From NCBI RefSeq assembly GCF_004661485.1, contig NZ_PQVH01000006.1, forward strand, positions 1 to 64,000: 64,000 nt of DNA. Reading direction: 5' to 3'. Below the pieces are notes generated by a model that was not told where the DNA came from, did no database searches, and saw only the letters and a list, made by a program, of their open reading frames with translations. Both the position numbers and the translations under genes were made by a program. Shown here one piece after another: positions 29,403 through 39,121 of the stretch (position 1 is the stretch's first letter; each line of letters starts with the position of its first letter). Source of the DNA: Methylotenera oryzisoli. Lineage in GTDB: Bacteria; Pseudomonadota; Gammaproteobacteria; Burkholderiales; Methylophilaceae.

Positions 29403-30653
29403 TTGACCATTAAAAAGATTATTGAAATCAAAGCTGCGGCTGAATTTAAGCCGCAGTCGATTAATACCGTAGCACCATTGGCGGGTGCTGCCACCCTGTC
29501 TGGCCTGAGCAATCCACCCCCGCTGGCTTTATACATCCACATCCCTTGGTGTGTGCAGAAATGTCCATATTGTGACTTTAACTCCCATGAAAGCAAGCAC
29601 AAAAACGGCGAACTACCAGAAGCGACTTATGTTGAAGCGCTTATCAAAGATTTAGAGCTTGCCACCCCAAAAGTGTGGGGCAGAAAAATCAAAAGTGTAT
29701 TTTTTGGCGGCGGCACACCTAGCTTATTTTCACCTGCGGCTATCGATACCATTTTAAGCCAAGTGCGTGCGCTCACCCCCCTAGAGTACGATGCGGAAAT
29801 CACACTGGAGGCCAACCCAGGCACAGTGGATATTGCCAACTTTGCTGGTTATAAACAGGCTGGCGTCAACCGGCTTTCGCTAGGTATACAAAGCTTTAAT
29901 GCCGGCTATTTAAAGGCACTAGGTCGCATTCATGATGACAAGCAGGCGATTAAGGCCGCAGAGCTAGCACTCGCCACCTTTGATCGCGTGAATCTGGACG
30001 TGATGTACGGCTTACCTCAACAATCACTGGCCGACGCACTGGCCGATGCCAAACAGGCGGTGATGCTTAATCCCGATCACCTCTCGTTTTATCATTTGAC
30101 GCTAGAGCCCAATACACCGTTTTACCATACCCCACCCAGCCTGCCGGATGACGACACCAGTGCGGAAATGCAAGTGGAGATTGAGAACTTCTTAGCACAG
30201 CATGGTTATGAACATTATGAAACCTCCGCCTTCGCTAAAAAGGGCAGTCAGGCACGGCATAATCTCAATTACTGGCAGTTTGGCGACTACTTGGGCATAG
30301 GTGCAGGTGCACATAGCAAATTAAGCTATCACGACAAAATTACCAGAGAAACTCGCCCTAAGCACCCCAAAGCCTATATGGAGCAAGCTCTGCAGGGCAA
30401 TGCAGTGGAACGTGAATCTATCGTTAGCCAGGATGCACTAGGTTTTGAGTTCATGATGAATGCCCTCAGGTTGATTGACGGTGTGCCACTCACCTTATTC
30501 CAGCAGCATACTGGGCTGAGCCTCATCACCTTAGAGCCTGCCATCAGAGAAGCGCAGCAGAAAAAATTGCTCGTGATTGAAAATGGCTATATCAAACCCA
30601 CCCTACTCGGCCAACGCTACCTGAACGAGCTGCTTCAATTTTTTTTAGACTAA
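29403..30653 (+). CDS. hemW: HemW, radical-SAM haem chaperone
   Basis: This 416-residue protein is related to oxygen-independent coproporphyrinogen oxidase but belongs to the HemW branch that carries haem. The radical-SAM motif is CVQKCPYCDF, followed by FFGGGTPSLF and RLSLGIQSFN. HNLNYWQFGDYLGIGAGAHS is typical of HemW. The only workable start is TTG immediately after the preceding stop, preceded by AAAGG. This gives a ~35-residue N-terminal extension. The HemW assignment over HemN rests on the missing fourth N-terminal Cys of HemN. Confidence 0.93.
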   Translation: MTIKKIIEIKAAAEFKPQSINTVAPLAGAATLSGLSNPPPLALYIHIPWCVQKCPYCDFNSHESKHKNGELPEATYVEALIKDLELATPKVWGRKIKSVFFGGGTPSLFSPAAIDTILSQVRALTPLEYDAEITLEANPGTVDIANFAGYKQAGVNRLSLGIQSFNAGYLKALGRIHDDKQAIKAAELALATFDRVNLDVMYGLPQQSLADALADAKQAVMLNPDHLSFYHLTLEPNTPFYHTPPSLPDDDTSAEMQVEIENFLAQHGYEHYETSAFAKKGSQARHNLNYWQFGDYLGIGAGAHSKLSYHDKITRETRPKHPKAYMEQALQGNAVERESIVSQDALGFEFMMNALRLIDGVPLTLFQQHTGLSLITLEPAIREAQQKKLLVIENGYIKPTLLGQRYLNELLQFFLD

Positions 30654-30667
30654 CGCGCATCCAAGAC

Positions 30668-30691
30668 TCAGGCAGCTACACAGTTGCCTGA
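30668..30691. other. Inverted repeat after hemW
   Basis: TCAGGCA (30668-30674) is complementary to TGCCTGA (30685-30691) across 10 bases. It may be a weak hemW terminator, though no T-run follows, or a regulatory site about 140 bases upstream of the amt sigma-54 promoter. Confidence 0.35.
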
Positions 30692-30820
30692 TATTAAAAG
30701 TAGTAGCGCATTACCGCTGCACTGTGCCTACCCTGCCATTCAATCGCTACACCTCCCGTAAAACACGCATATTAGCGAATGCCGCCATCTAGCCATGCAT
30801 AGCTTTCACCACCCTACCTG

Positions 30821-30836
30821 TGGCACATATATTGCT
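30821..30836 (+). promoter_or_regulatory. Sigma-54 promoter of amt
   Basis: TGGCAC-N5-TTGCT matches the -24/-12 consensus (TGGCAC-N5-TTGCW) exactly. It lies 48 bases before the amt start codon, predicting a transcript start near 30847. Sigma-54 with NtrC control of amt under nitrogen limitation is established in proteobacteria. I did not identify a convincing NtrC dyad upstream. Confidence 0.85.
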
Positions 30837-30884
30837 TTTATATAACGCAATAACGATCACTCCTCTACATTTAACAGGTTCTAT

Positions 30885-32222
30885 ATGCAAAGAATTACTC
30901 GTGAACTGATATTGAGCAGTACCTTAGCATTACTCATTCCCTCTGCGGCCTTTGCTGGCGCTGTAGGTGGCGCAGCGAGTCAGCCTGCCGCATCAACCAT
31001 TTCCATCAATAGCGTATGGGTAGTATTGGCCGGTGCATTGGTATTTTTAATGCAAGCCGGGTTCGCCATGCTCGAAACTGGGATGTCACGCTCTAAAAAT
31101 GCTGTGAACATTATGATGAAGAACTACATGGATTTATGCGTAGGCTCCTTACTATTCTGGCTGCTTGGTTACGGCTTAATGTTTGGCCTCAACCCAACAG
31201 GCTGGATAGGTACCGATCACTTTGCACCTAGTTATGGGGGAGATTGGGACTTCACCCTACTGTTCTTCCATATAATGTTTGCCTCCACAGCCGCCACCAT
31301 TGTAAGTGGCGCAATGGCGGAGCGAACCAACTATTTATCCTACCTTTTTGGTGCTATTGGTATCACAGCAGTTATTTATCCAGTACTGGGCAGCTGGATC
31401 TGGAATAGCAATGGCTGGCTGAAGCAAATGGGATTTATTGACTTTGCCGGGTCTACGGTCGTACATTCGCTTGGGGGCTGGTGTGCGCTAGCAGGCGTTA
31501 TGCTGCTGGGACCGCGTTTAGGGAGATTTAGCGGGACGGGAACGATTCATAACATTCCAGGCCACAATGTCGGCATGCTGGGCCTGGGTGGCTTTATCTT
31601 ATGGTTTGGCTGGTTTGGCTTTAATGCTGGCAGCACGCTGGAGGCTAGCACCAATATTGGGCTGATTGTACTCAACACGCAACTATCTGGAGCGGCAGGT
31701 GCTATTAGTGCATTGCTGATTAGCGTTATTTTACGCAAACCTATTTTAATCAGCAGCGCGGTCAATGGCAGCATTGCAGGCTTGGTTGCCATTACTGCCG
31801 GCTGTGCCACCATGGATGTACCTTACGCAGTATTAACCGGGTTTATCGGCGGCATTATCTCTGTGCTAGGCGTACTGTTGCTGGAAAAAGTACGGATTGA
31901 TGATGTGGTCGGCGCGATTTCAGTGCATGGCTTTGCCGGCGTTTGGGGCACACTGGCGGCAGGCATATTCTTAAAAGGCAATCTGTTTAATGGTGACCAA
32001 ATTATTGTGCAGCTGATCGGCATTAGCGCCACATTTATTTGGGTGTTCTTTGCTGCGCTGATTATGTACGGCTTAATCAAAATCACGTTTGGCTTACGTG
32101 TTAGCACCATGCATGAGCAGCGCGGCCTGGACATTACTGAGCATGGCGAGATTGCATACCCTGAGTTCACGCACAACGCAGCTTACAAGACTGAGCATCT
32201 ACCCCACTTACAGAAACTATAA
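30885..32222 (+). CDS. amt: Ammonium transporter
   Basis: This 445-residue Amt/MEP/Rh channel imports ammonium. A cleavable signal peptide (residues 1-24, ending SAAFAGA) precedes about 11 membrane spans. Family motifs include GFAMLETGMSRSKNAVNI, DFAGSTVVHSLGGWCALAG and GAISVHGFAGVWGTLAAGIF with the paired pore histidines. It is controlled by a sigma-54 promoter. Unusually, no glnK gene lies beside it. Confidence 0.97.
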   Translation: MQRITRELILSSTLALLIPSAAFAGAVGGAASQPAASTISINSVWVVLAGALVFLMQAGFAMLETGMSRSKNAVNIMMKNYMDLCVGSLLFWLLGYGLMFGLNPTGWIGTDHFAPSYGGDWDFTLLFFHIMFASTAATIVSGAMAERTNYLSYLFGAIGITAVIYPVLGSWIWNSNGWLKQMGFIDFAGSTVVHSLGGWCALAGVMLLGPRLGRFSGTGTIHNIPGHNVGMLGLGGFILWFGWFGFNAGSTLEASTNIGLIVLNTQLSGAAGAISALLISVILRKPILISSAVNGSIAGLVAITAGCATMDVPYAVLTGFIGGIISVLGVLLLEKVRIDDVVGAISVHGFAGVWGTLAAGIFLKGNLFNGDQIIVQLIGISATFIWVFFAALIMYGLIKITFGLRVSTMHEQRGLDITEHGEIAYPEFTHNAAYKTEHLPHLQKL

Positions 32223-32243
32223 GCAGAAATCACAAGACCGATC

Positions 32244-32885
32244 ATGGACCTAGTATTAAAACGCCGCGCCATTTATACCGGACTCAAACCATTTTTAAAC
32301 GCTGCTGAGATGGCGCCTGCATTAAGCATGTGGGAAACAGAGTTCTCTTCTAAACCCAACTATGCCTTGGCAAACTTTGTAACACGCTGCTGCACGACAG
32401 ATGCATTAAGAAGAATACGTACACAAATCTTAAGCGCACTCATCGCCGCGCTAGAGTCACCTGAATCGTTACTATTAAGCGACCCTGGCTCTCAGGTGGG
32501 CAGACTCACCATGTCGGATGAAAGTGCGCGTGAGGTGGTGCTAGATGCAAAAAATTCGATATTTATTGCACTCTCTACCCAGCTATGGGCCGCCGTTGAT
32601 GAATTGACAGAAAAAAGCATCATCGATTTTATATTAAGAAACCTAGCCCATCTTAAATTGAGCAGCGAGCACGCCAACAGCCTCAAAGACTGGTTTATTA
32701 ACCGAAGCACAAAGTTTCCATGTAATTTTGAATTGGCAACCTTGCAGAAACTGATTAACCTCAACTACATTGCGCTCTGCGAATATTACGGGCCAGTAAA
32801 AGCAGACAGGCTGTTATCGCAAGCGACACATGCAGTTGAGGCTGAAGCAATACAGCGGCAGTTCAACTTGCATGATCTACTTTAG
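32244..32885 (+). CDS. Hypothetical helical protein downstream of amt
   Basis: This 213-residue protein is unrecognised. It looks soluble and almost entirely alpha-helical, without signal peptide, membrane span or obvious catalytic motif. It begins 21 bases after the amt stop, so it probably shares the sigma-54, nitrogen-controlled transcript. It bears no resemblance to the PII protein GlnK, which normally holds this place. Codon use resembles its neighbours. Confidence 0.7.
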   Translation: MDLVLKRRAIYTGLKPFLNAAEMAPALSMWETEFSSKPNYALANFVTRCCTTDALRRIRTQILSALIAALESPESLLLSDPGSQVGRLTMSDESAREVVLDAKNSIFIALSTQLWAAVDELTEKSIIDFILRNLAHLKLSSEHANSLKDWFINRSTKFPCNFELATLQKLINLNYIALCEYYGPVKADRLLSQATHAVEAEAIQRQFNLHDLL

Positions 32886-32941
32886 AAACAATTAAGACGG
32901 CAGCACCAACCTAGGCAATTAGCCGGTTGGCGCCCCAATAA

Positions 32942-34387
32942 CTATTTGTTTGCTAAGAGTTGTCTCGCGCGTGCAATGGCAGCTTTTACCTGTGCAGGTG
33001 CAGTGCCACCAATATGATTGCGGCTATTTAGCGAACCATCCAATGTAAGCACGGCGTATACGTCGTCCGTGATTTCATGGGCAAACTCTTGCAGCTTGGC
33101 CAACGGCAAGTCACTTAAATCGACTTTTTGGTCTACCGCATAACGCACAGCCAAAGCGACTGCTTCATGCGCATCTCTGAACGGCATGCCTTTTTTAACG
33201 AGGTAATCAGCCAAATCCGTCGCCGTTGCAAAGCCTTCGCTCGCGGCCTGACGCATATTTTCTTTATTCACGGTAAAGCCGGCTTTAACCACCACGCCGT
33301 TTTCCACCACAGGCAAACGCAGCATATCTGCATAAATTTCCAGTGTGACCAACAAGGTATCAGCGGTATCAAACAGTGGCTCTTTATCTTCTTGATTATC
33401 TTTATTGTAAGCTAGCGGCTGACCTTTCATCAAAGTCAGTAAGCCAGTCAAATGACCGTAAACACGGCCAGTTTTGCCGCGGACCAACTCAGGCACATCC
33501 GGGTTCTTTTTCTGCGGCATAATGGATGAGCCGGTACAGAAGCGGTCAGCAATATCAATAAAAGCGAATCTTGGTGAACTCCATAAAATCAGCTCCTCTG
33601 ATAGCCTGGACAAGTGCATCATCACGGTAGATGCCGCGAAGGTAAATTCAATCGCAAAATCACGGTCAGACACCGCATCCAGTGAGTTTTCACAGACGCC
33701 GGCAAAACCCAAACTCGCCGCCACGTTTTCACGGTCAATCGGGTAACTGGTACCTGCCAATGCCGCAGCACCTAATGGCAACATGTTCATGCGGTCTTTA
33801 CAGTCTTCAAAACGTGAAATGTCACGTTTCAGCATTTCGTAATACGCCATTAAATGGTGACCAAACGTCACTGGTTGCGCCACCTGCAAATGGGTAAAGC
33901 CTGGCATGACTGTATCAAAATTAGCCTCCGCCAAATCCAATAGGCTGGTTTGCAGGTTCACCAAACCGACAATTACCTGCTGACAAGTCGCACGTAACCA
34001 TAGACGCACATCGGTAGTCACCTGATCGTTACGGCTTCTGCCTGTATGTAAGCGTTTACCAGCATCGCCAATCTTGTCGGTTAAGCGCTTCTCGATATTA
34101 AGATGCACATCTTCCAAATCTAGCGACCATTCAAATTGCCCCGCCTCGATTTCAGCCAAAATCTCCAATAAACCAGTCTCAATCGCATTGAAATCAGCCA
34201 CTGAAATAATGCCCTGTTTGCTCAGCATGCGCGCATGCGCAATAGAACCCTCGATATCGTAAGGAGCTAAACGGTAATCAAAACCAATAGATGCCGTATA
34301 TTTTTTAACCAGCGCTGCTACTGGCTCGTTAAAACGCCCAGACCAACTGGTATCTTTTTTATTGAGCGCGCTTATTTTCTCTGTCAC
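32942..34387 (-). CDS. argH: Argininosuccinate lyase
   Basis: This 481-residue fumarase/aspartase-superfamily enzyme splits argininosuccinate into arginine and fumarate. Motifs are [17 protein letters not shown] and the signature loop [20 protein letters not shown]. It is transcribed leftwards, divergent from the histidine kinase gene. The argH-algZ-algR-hemC arrangement is conserved with pseudomonads. Confidence 0.97.
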   Translation of the reverse strand: MTEKISALNKKDTSWSGRFNEPVAALVKKYTASIGFDYRLAPYDIEGSIAHARMLSKQGIISVADFNAIETGLLEILAEIEAGQFEWSLDLEDVHLNIEKRLTDKIGDAGKRLHTGRSRNDQVTTDVRLWLRATCQQVIVGLVNLQTSLLDLAEANFDTVMPGFTHLQVAQPVTFGHHLMAYYEMLKRDISRFEDCKDRMNMLPLGAAALAGTSYPIDRENVAASLGFAGVCENSLDAVSDRDFAIEFTFAASTVMMHLSRLSEELILWSSPRFAFIDIADRFCTGSSIMPQKKNPDVPELVRGKTGRVYGHLTGLLTLMKGQPLAYNKDNQEDKEPLFDTADTLLVTLEIYADMLRLPVVENGVVVKAGFTVNKENMRQAASEGFATATDLADYLVKKGMPFRDAHEAVALAVRYAVDQKVDLSDLPLAKLQEFAHEITDDVYAVLTLDGSLNSRNHIGGTAPAQVKAAIARARQLLANK

Positions 34388-34594
34388 TTTATTTGCCTAT
34401 CTAATATTAACTGTCGTATTCCGATCAATGATAAAAATGCTTAAAAAGCACACGCTACCGCCTTAGCTTACACAAGCGTGCCTTTTCTTTTTATATCTTC
34501 ACTTTTATATCTGAGGAAATTAAATTGCGATTGTTGTACAAATTTTATTCAACATTAAAAAAATGCTTAATAACAATATACTTATATGCATTAG

Positions 34595-34600
34595 TATAAT
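34595..34600 (+). promoter_or_regulatory. Candidate -10 element of the AlgZ-AlgR operon
   Basis: A perfect TATAAT lies 64 bases before the kinase start, in an AT-rich stretch between argH and the kinase. It overlaps an inverted repeat, TATACT (34577-34582) and AGTATA (34593-34598). No strong -35 is present, which may mean activator dependence. Confidence 0.35.
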
Positions 34601-34664
34601 GCAAAATAAAGTCATTTAAGATAAAGCGATTGTACTTGGCGATATAAATGCAGATAAAAACCCG

Positions 34665-35684
34665 ATGAAAAATACCAGCCGCCTGCCCAATCTACGTAAC
34701 TTAGGGGTTGCATTACGCATACTCATCATCGCTAATTTCGCGCTGATATTAGGGGCTTTTATTTTAAGTGACGGCATGCAGACATTTATGTATCAGCTCA
34801 CTAGCATTTCCACCTTCGCGCAGCCTACCTTACTGATTAGCCTGTTTTTACTCTACAGCGGCTACCCCTTAATCTGCAAACTATCTTATGCAGGAGCCAT
34901 TGCCGCCACTTTTATCCTAATTGCACTCAGCGCGGCTGCAGTCCATGCGTTTTTCTCACAGTTTTGGATTTTTACCGAGCTACCCTCCCTTGCTCGCGTT
35001 ATTTTATATGCATGGGTAATCAGCGCACTTACGCTGTACTACTTCAACCTGCATCATCGCGCCTATTCACCAGCTGTCACCGAAGCCAGACTGCAAGCCC
35101 TACAAGCACGCATACGCCCACACTTTCTGTTCAACAGTTTAAATGCAGTACTGTCATTGATTCGCGACCAGCCTAAACAGGCTGAAACGGCACTGGAAGA
35201 TATGGCGGATTTATTTCGGGTACTCATGGCGGAAAATCGTGAGTTGGTGCCACTCGCGCAAGAGATCGCACTGTGCCGCCAATACTTAGCGCTAGAGAAG
35301 TTGCGCCTGGACGAAAGGCTAAACGTAGAATGGCTGATTGATGAAGTGCCGCCGGACATTTTAATCCCACCATTACTACTACAACCTCTGATTGAAAATG
35401 CGGTATATCACGGCATAGAGCCATCAGCCAGTGGAGGCACCATTACTATCCAGATTTACACCAAGCAAAACGAGGTGCACTTGCTGCTAAAAAATCCATG
35501 CACTGCGCACAATAAGCACCACAACGGTAATAATATGGCGCTAAAAAACATCAAAGAGCGGCTGACGCTACACTTTGATCTGGAAGCCTCGCTGAAGAGC
35601 AAGCAGCTAGGCGACACTTACCAAGTACATATTATTTTGCCGAACCAACAACACAAGACTTATGCCCAATCATACTCATCTTAA
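34665..35684 (+). CDS. LytS/AlgZ-type sensor histidine kinase
   Basis: This 339-residue membrane kinase has about four membrane spans in residues 15-130. The His_kinase domain has phospho-acceptor His in RIRPHFLFNSLNAV (about 155). The ATPase domain has an N box PLIENAVYHGIEP (about 245). It lacks a large sensor domain. Position between argH and an AlgR-like regulator followed by hemC marks it as the likely AlgZ/FimS orthologue. Its end overlaps the regulator gene by 23 bases. Confidence 0.9.
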   Translation: MKNTSRLPNLRNLGVALRILIIANFALILGAFILSDGMQTFMYQLTSISTFAQPTLLISLFLLYSGYPLICKLSYAGAIAATFILIALSAAAVHAFFSQFWIFTELPSLARVILYAWVISALTLYYFNLHHRAYSPAVTEARLQALQARIRPHFLFNSLNAVLSLIRDQPKQAETALEDMADLFRVLMAENRELVPLAQEIALCRQYLALEKLRLDERLNVEWLIDEVPPDILIPPLLLQPLIENAVYHGIEPSASGGTITIQIYTKQNEVHLLLKNPCTAHNKHHNGNNMALKNIKERLTLHFDLEASLKSKQLGDTYQVHIILPNQQHKTYAQSYSS

Positions 35685-36432
35685 TATTGTCATTGCGGAT
35701 GATGAAGCCCCGGCACGTAACCGCCTGCGTAGCCTGCTGGGAGATATTGAAAATACGCAAGTGCTGGCGGAAGCTAAAAATGGCAAAGAGCTGCTAGAGA
35801 TTATTAATCAGGCGTACGATACACAAACTGCTGCCAACATCGTACTACTAGACATCCGCATGCCGGAGATGGATGGCATAGAAGCTGCACAGCACTTACA
35901 GAAACTGCCCAAACCGCCTGCAGTGATTTTTACTACCGCCTACGACAACTATGCCATACAGGCGTTTGATATCAGCGCCGTGGATTATTTATTAAAACCT
36001 ATTCGCCTAGAGCGCCTGCAAACTGCACTACAAAAGGCACGCGCACTATTGCCCAGCCAGCTTGAAACCCTAACGCCACTTAGCCCAAAACGCACACACC
36101 TCAGCATTAACGAGCGTGGCCGCATTTTGCTGGTGCCGATTAGCGATGTGATTTATCTACGTGCTGAGCTCAAATACATTACCGTACGCACCGCTGAGCG
36201 CGAATATTTAATAGAAGAGTCACTCTCGCATCTGGAGCAAGAGTTCAGTCACATTTTCACACGGCTGCATCGCAACTGCCTAGCTGCCAATGCCTATATT
36301 CTGGGCTATGAGAAGCGTCACCACGATGAACATGCAGAAAAGCAATGGGTAGCACTACTCAAGCATGTGCCTGAAACCATTAGCGTTAGCCGCAGACAGC
36401 AGCATTTGATTCGCCAGACGATACTAAACTAA
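35662..36432 (+). CDS. LytTR-family response regulator (AlgR-like)
   Basis: This 256-residue regulator has a receiver domain with acidic DDE (about 13-15), phospho-acceptor Asp in VLLDIRMPEMDG (about 62) and conserved Lys in YLLKPI. The C-terminal LytTR DNA-binding domain starts near 150 (RILLVPISDVIYLRAELKYITV). By context it is the AlgR orthologue. In Pseudomonas AlgR acts on type IV pilus and alginate genes; targets here are unknown. Confidence 0.92.
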   Translation: MPNHTHLNIVIADDEAPARNRLRSLLGDIENTQVLAEAKNGKELLEIINQAYDTQTAANIVLLDIRMPEMDGIEAAQHLQKLPKPPAVIFTTAYDNYAIQAFDISAVDYLLKPIRLERLQTALQKARALLPSQLETLTPLSPKRTHLSINERGRILLVPISDVIYLRAELKYITVRTAEREYLIEESLSHLEQEFSHIFTRLHRNCLAANAYILGYEKRHHDEHAEKQWVALLKHVPETISVSRRQQHLIRQTILN

Positions 36433-36533
36433 ACATTTGACGCTATGCCTATGCGGCTCTGCTAGCTGTGAGCAGACCGCATGGGGCTAACAGTAAAAAC
36501 TGCACATGGGGCTAGCGCCCCGTGCATCAAAAC

Positions 36534-37214
36534 TTACTTATTCTTAAGCCTATTGGCATCCAGCTCAGCAATGGTTTTCGCCGCCCACTCTTTACCGCCT
36601 AAACCAAACGCCAAAGCTAAGGCCAAGAAAATTGCGCCAAACACAATCACAAATAGTGAATGTATCAGTTGCATGCCTATCCCCAACTGCTCTAATGCCA
36701 CGAATATGGCCAATATTTGGATGCCATACTCAGACGAAGTGCTCACTGTAAGAGCCGCAGAAAATTTAATGCTATGCAACCATGCAAACATCAATTTGTT
36801 CACAAAACGTGCCAGTAGCGTACCAAAGATAATGACCAGAATCGCCAGAATAATACGTGGCAAATAGCCTGCCAGTTGCTGCAGCAAGCTCGCAACTTCA
36901 GTGAGCCCCAGCATGCTGGCACCGGTGGTAATAAATAAAATAATCACCAGCCAGTACACCACCTGGCTAATAATACCGCTCAGCGTGACATGTAAACTGC
37001 CGCTGTTCATAAAAGCCTCTAAGCCAGACCGCTGCGCAAATTTATCAAATTGCGTAAGCTCTAACAAACGTTTAACCGCCAGCCTTACCAGCTTTGCCAC
37101 TATCCAGCCAAAAAACAGAATCACCACTACGGCTAATAATTTAGGTACAAATTGCACAAGCTGTAACCAGAACTGGTTGAGAGATTCAATGAAAACTTCA
37201 AATTGATATTGCAT
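36534..37214 (-). CDS. CmpX-like mechanosensitive channel family protein
   Basis: This 226-residue membrane protein has about four or five spans arranged as repeated TM-helix units (VPKLLAVVVILFFGWIVAK and LPRIILAILVIIFGTLLAR). The final segment ends FGLGGKEWAAKTI, as in small MscS-related CmpX proteins. It lacks the MscS beta and C-terminal domains. A consensus GGAGG ribosome site precedes the start. It runs opposite to its neighbours between algR and hemC. Confidence 0.85.
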   Translation of the reverse strand: MQYQFEVFIESLNQFWLQLVQFVPKLLAVVVILFFGWIVAKLVRLAVKRLLELTQFDKFAQRSGLEAFMNSGSLHVTLSGIISQVVYWLVIILFITTGASMLGLTEVASLLQQLAGYLPRIILAILVIIFGTLLARFVNKLMFAWLHSIKFSAALTVSTSSEYGIQILAIFVALEQLGIGMQLIHSLFVIVFGAIFLALALAFGLGGKEWAAKTIAELDANRLKNK

Positions 37215-37368
37215 TTTTACCTCCTTAACGCTGTTAAAAGTGTACTTTCCATTTCGATTAATTTTAACTAAGTCATAAGCTTACCTCATAAGCTAACATC
37301 ATTTAAACACGAAACGGAAACTTTCGCCGCCTAATGCTTGGCTGCAAGTGCTGTGTTAAAATCATCAG

Positions 37369-38310
37369 ATGCAAAACTCAAACCTACACACAGCTCCTAA
37401 AAAATTAGTGATTGCTTCACGCGAAAGCGCGCTCGCCATGTGGCAAGCTCGCCATATTCAAAGCAGACTGCAAGCACTCTATCCTCAAACAGAAGTCACC
37501 ATTCTGGGGATGACCACCACTGGCGACCAAATTTTAGATACGCCATTAGCGAAAGTGGGTGGTAAAGGATTATTTGTAAAAGAATTAGAAACCGCATTAG
37601 CCGACGGTCGTGCGGATTTGGCAGTACACAGCATGAAAGATGTGCCGATGAACCTGCCAGAAGGCTTTATCCTCGCCGCGACCGGTGAGCGTGAAGACCC
37701 ACGCGACGCCTTTGTTTCTAATGATTACCCATCACTGGAAGCGCTGCCAGCTAACAGCATTGTTGGTACATCTAGCTTACGCCGCCAAAGCCAGCTACAA
37801 GCCCGCTTCCCACACCTTAAAATCGAGTCACTGCGCGGCAACCTACAAACCCGTTTACGTAAACTGGATGAAGGCCAGTATGCGGCAATTATTCTGGCAG
37901 CCGCTGGCTTAATTCGATTAGAGCTAGGTAGCAGAATTCGTCAATTCATCGCGCCAGAACACAGCATCCCAGCAGTAGGGCAAGGTGCTTTAGGTATAGA
38001 AATCAGCGCTGACCGCCCTGACCTGATTGCGACGCTAGCCCCGCTTAACCACCCAGATACCCAAGTATGTGTAGAGGCTGAGCGCGGCATGAGCCGCACG
38101 CTTGCTGGTAGCTGCACCGTACCGCTAGGCGCTTACGCAGTATGTGAAGCAGATAGCATCCGCATTACTGGCTTTGTGGCGAGTGTAGATGGTAAACAAA
38201 TGCTGGTAGAAACTGCAGTAGGTAGCAGAGAAAACGCTGAGGCACTAGGCAAATCGCTAGCGAATCAACTCGTCGCCAAAGGCGCAGACAAGATTCTCGC
38301 TGCCCTGTAA
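37369..38310 (+). CDS. hemC: Hydroxymethylbilane synthase
   Basis: This 313-residue enzyme polymerises four porphobilinogen units to hydroxymethylbilane in haem and sirohaem synthesis. The start [31 protein letters not shown] and the dipyrromethane-carrying Cys in [12 protein letters not shown] (about 251) are intact. It heads the hemC-hemD-hemX-hemY group. Confidence 0.97.
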   Translation: MQNSNLHTAPKKLVIASRESALAMWQARHIQSRLQALYPQTEVTILGMTTTGDQILDTPLAKVGGKGLFVKELETALADGRADLAVHSMKDVPMNLPEGFILAATGEREDPRDAFVSNDYPSLEALPANSIVGTSSLRRQSQLQARFPHLKIESLRGNLQTRLRKLDEGQYAAIILAAAGLIRLELGSRIRQFIAPEHSIPAVGQGALGIEISADRPDLIATLAPLNHPDTQVCVEAERGMSRTLAGSCTVPLGAYAVCEADSIRITGFVASVDGKQMLVETAVGSRENAEALGKSLANQLVAKGADKILAAL

Positions 38311-38344
38311 TCACACCAGGCAATCACATCAGACTGGCTTAACC

Positions 38345-39121
38345 ATGCGTGCCGACCATCTACTGAGCAACTTGCATATTGCAGTCACCCGGCCCTTAGA
38401 CCAAGCCGCCAGCCTGAATGTTGCCATTACCCAGCATGGCGGCACGGCGATTGCATTCCCATTACTGGCCATCGTCGCGTTGGATGACTACCAAGCGTTT
38501 GAGCAACAGCTAAACCGCATTAATACCACGGACCTGGCAATTTTCATCAGTTCCAATGCTGTTGATTACGCCATGCCGCATTTAATCAAAAAATTTGGCA
38601 AGATTCCCGAACATTTAAAGTTTGCCGCCATCGGCCACCAGACGGCAAAAGCGCTGGCGCAGTATGGCGTACACGAAGTGCTGGTACCACACACCCGCTT
38701 TGACAGTGAAACTCTGCTTGCGCTGCCAGAACTGCAGGACGTGTCGGCAAAAACCATTGCGATATTTCGCGGCGTGGGTGGCCGCGAACTGATGGCGGAG
38801 ACGCTAAAAGCCAGAGGTGCAGATGTCTATTTCGCAGAAAGCTATCGACGCGTAAATCCGCAGCACAATGCCGACTTGCTAGCAGCACAATGGCGACAAA
38901 ACAAACTGGACGCAGTGATTGTCACCAGCAGCGAGGCCATGCGCTACTTGCTACAGATGGCGCAACATGCAGAATGGCTAACGCATGTCACATTATGTGT
39001 AAATCATGAGAGAATCGCAGAGCAGCCTAGACAGTTAGGTTTAAAAGTACTGGTCGCCAGTGCACCGGGAGATGAAGCCATGCTGCAATGCCTATCACAA
39101 CTTGTAAAACATCATGACTAA
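38345..39121 (+). CDS. hemD: Uroporphyrinogen-III synthase
   Basis: This 258-residue enzyme cyclises hydroxymethylbilane with inversion of ring D. The family is sequence-divergent. The motifs AVTRPLDQAASL, FISSNAVDYAM, AIGHQTAKAL and the late VIVTSSEAMRYLL support it, together with position after hemC. It overlaps hemX by 8 bases. Confidence 0.94.
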   Translation: MRADHLLSNLHIAVTRPLDQAASLNVAITQHGGTAIAFPLLAIVALDDYQAFEQQLNRINTTDLAIFISSNAVDYAMPHLIKKFGKIPEHLKFAAIGHQTAKALAQYGVHEVLVPHTRFDSETLLALPELQDVSAKTIAIFRGVGGRELMAETLKARGADVYFAESYRRVNPQHNADLLAAQWRQNKLDAVIVTSSEAMRYLLQMAQHAEWLTHVTLCVNHERIAEQPRQLGLKVLVASAPGDEAMLQCLSQLVKHHD

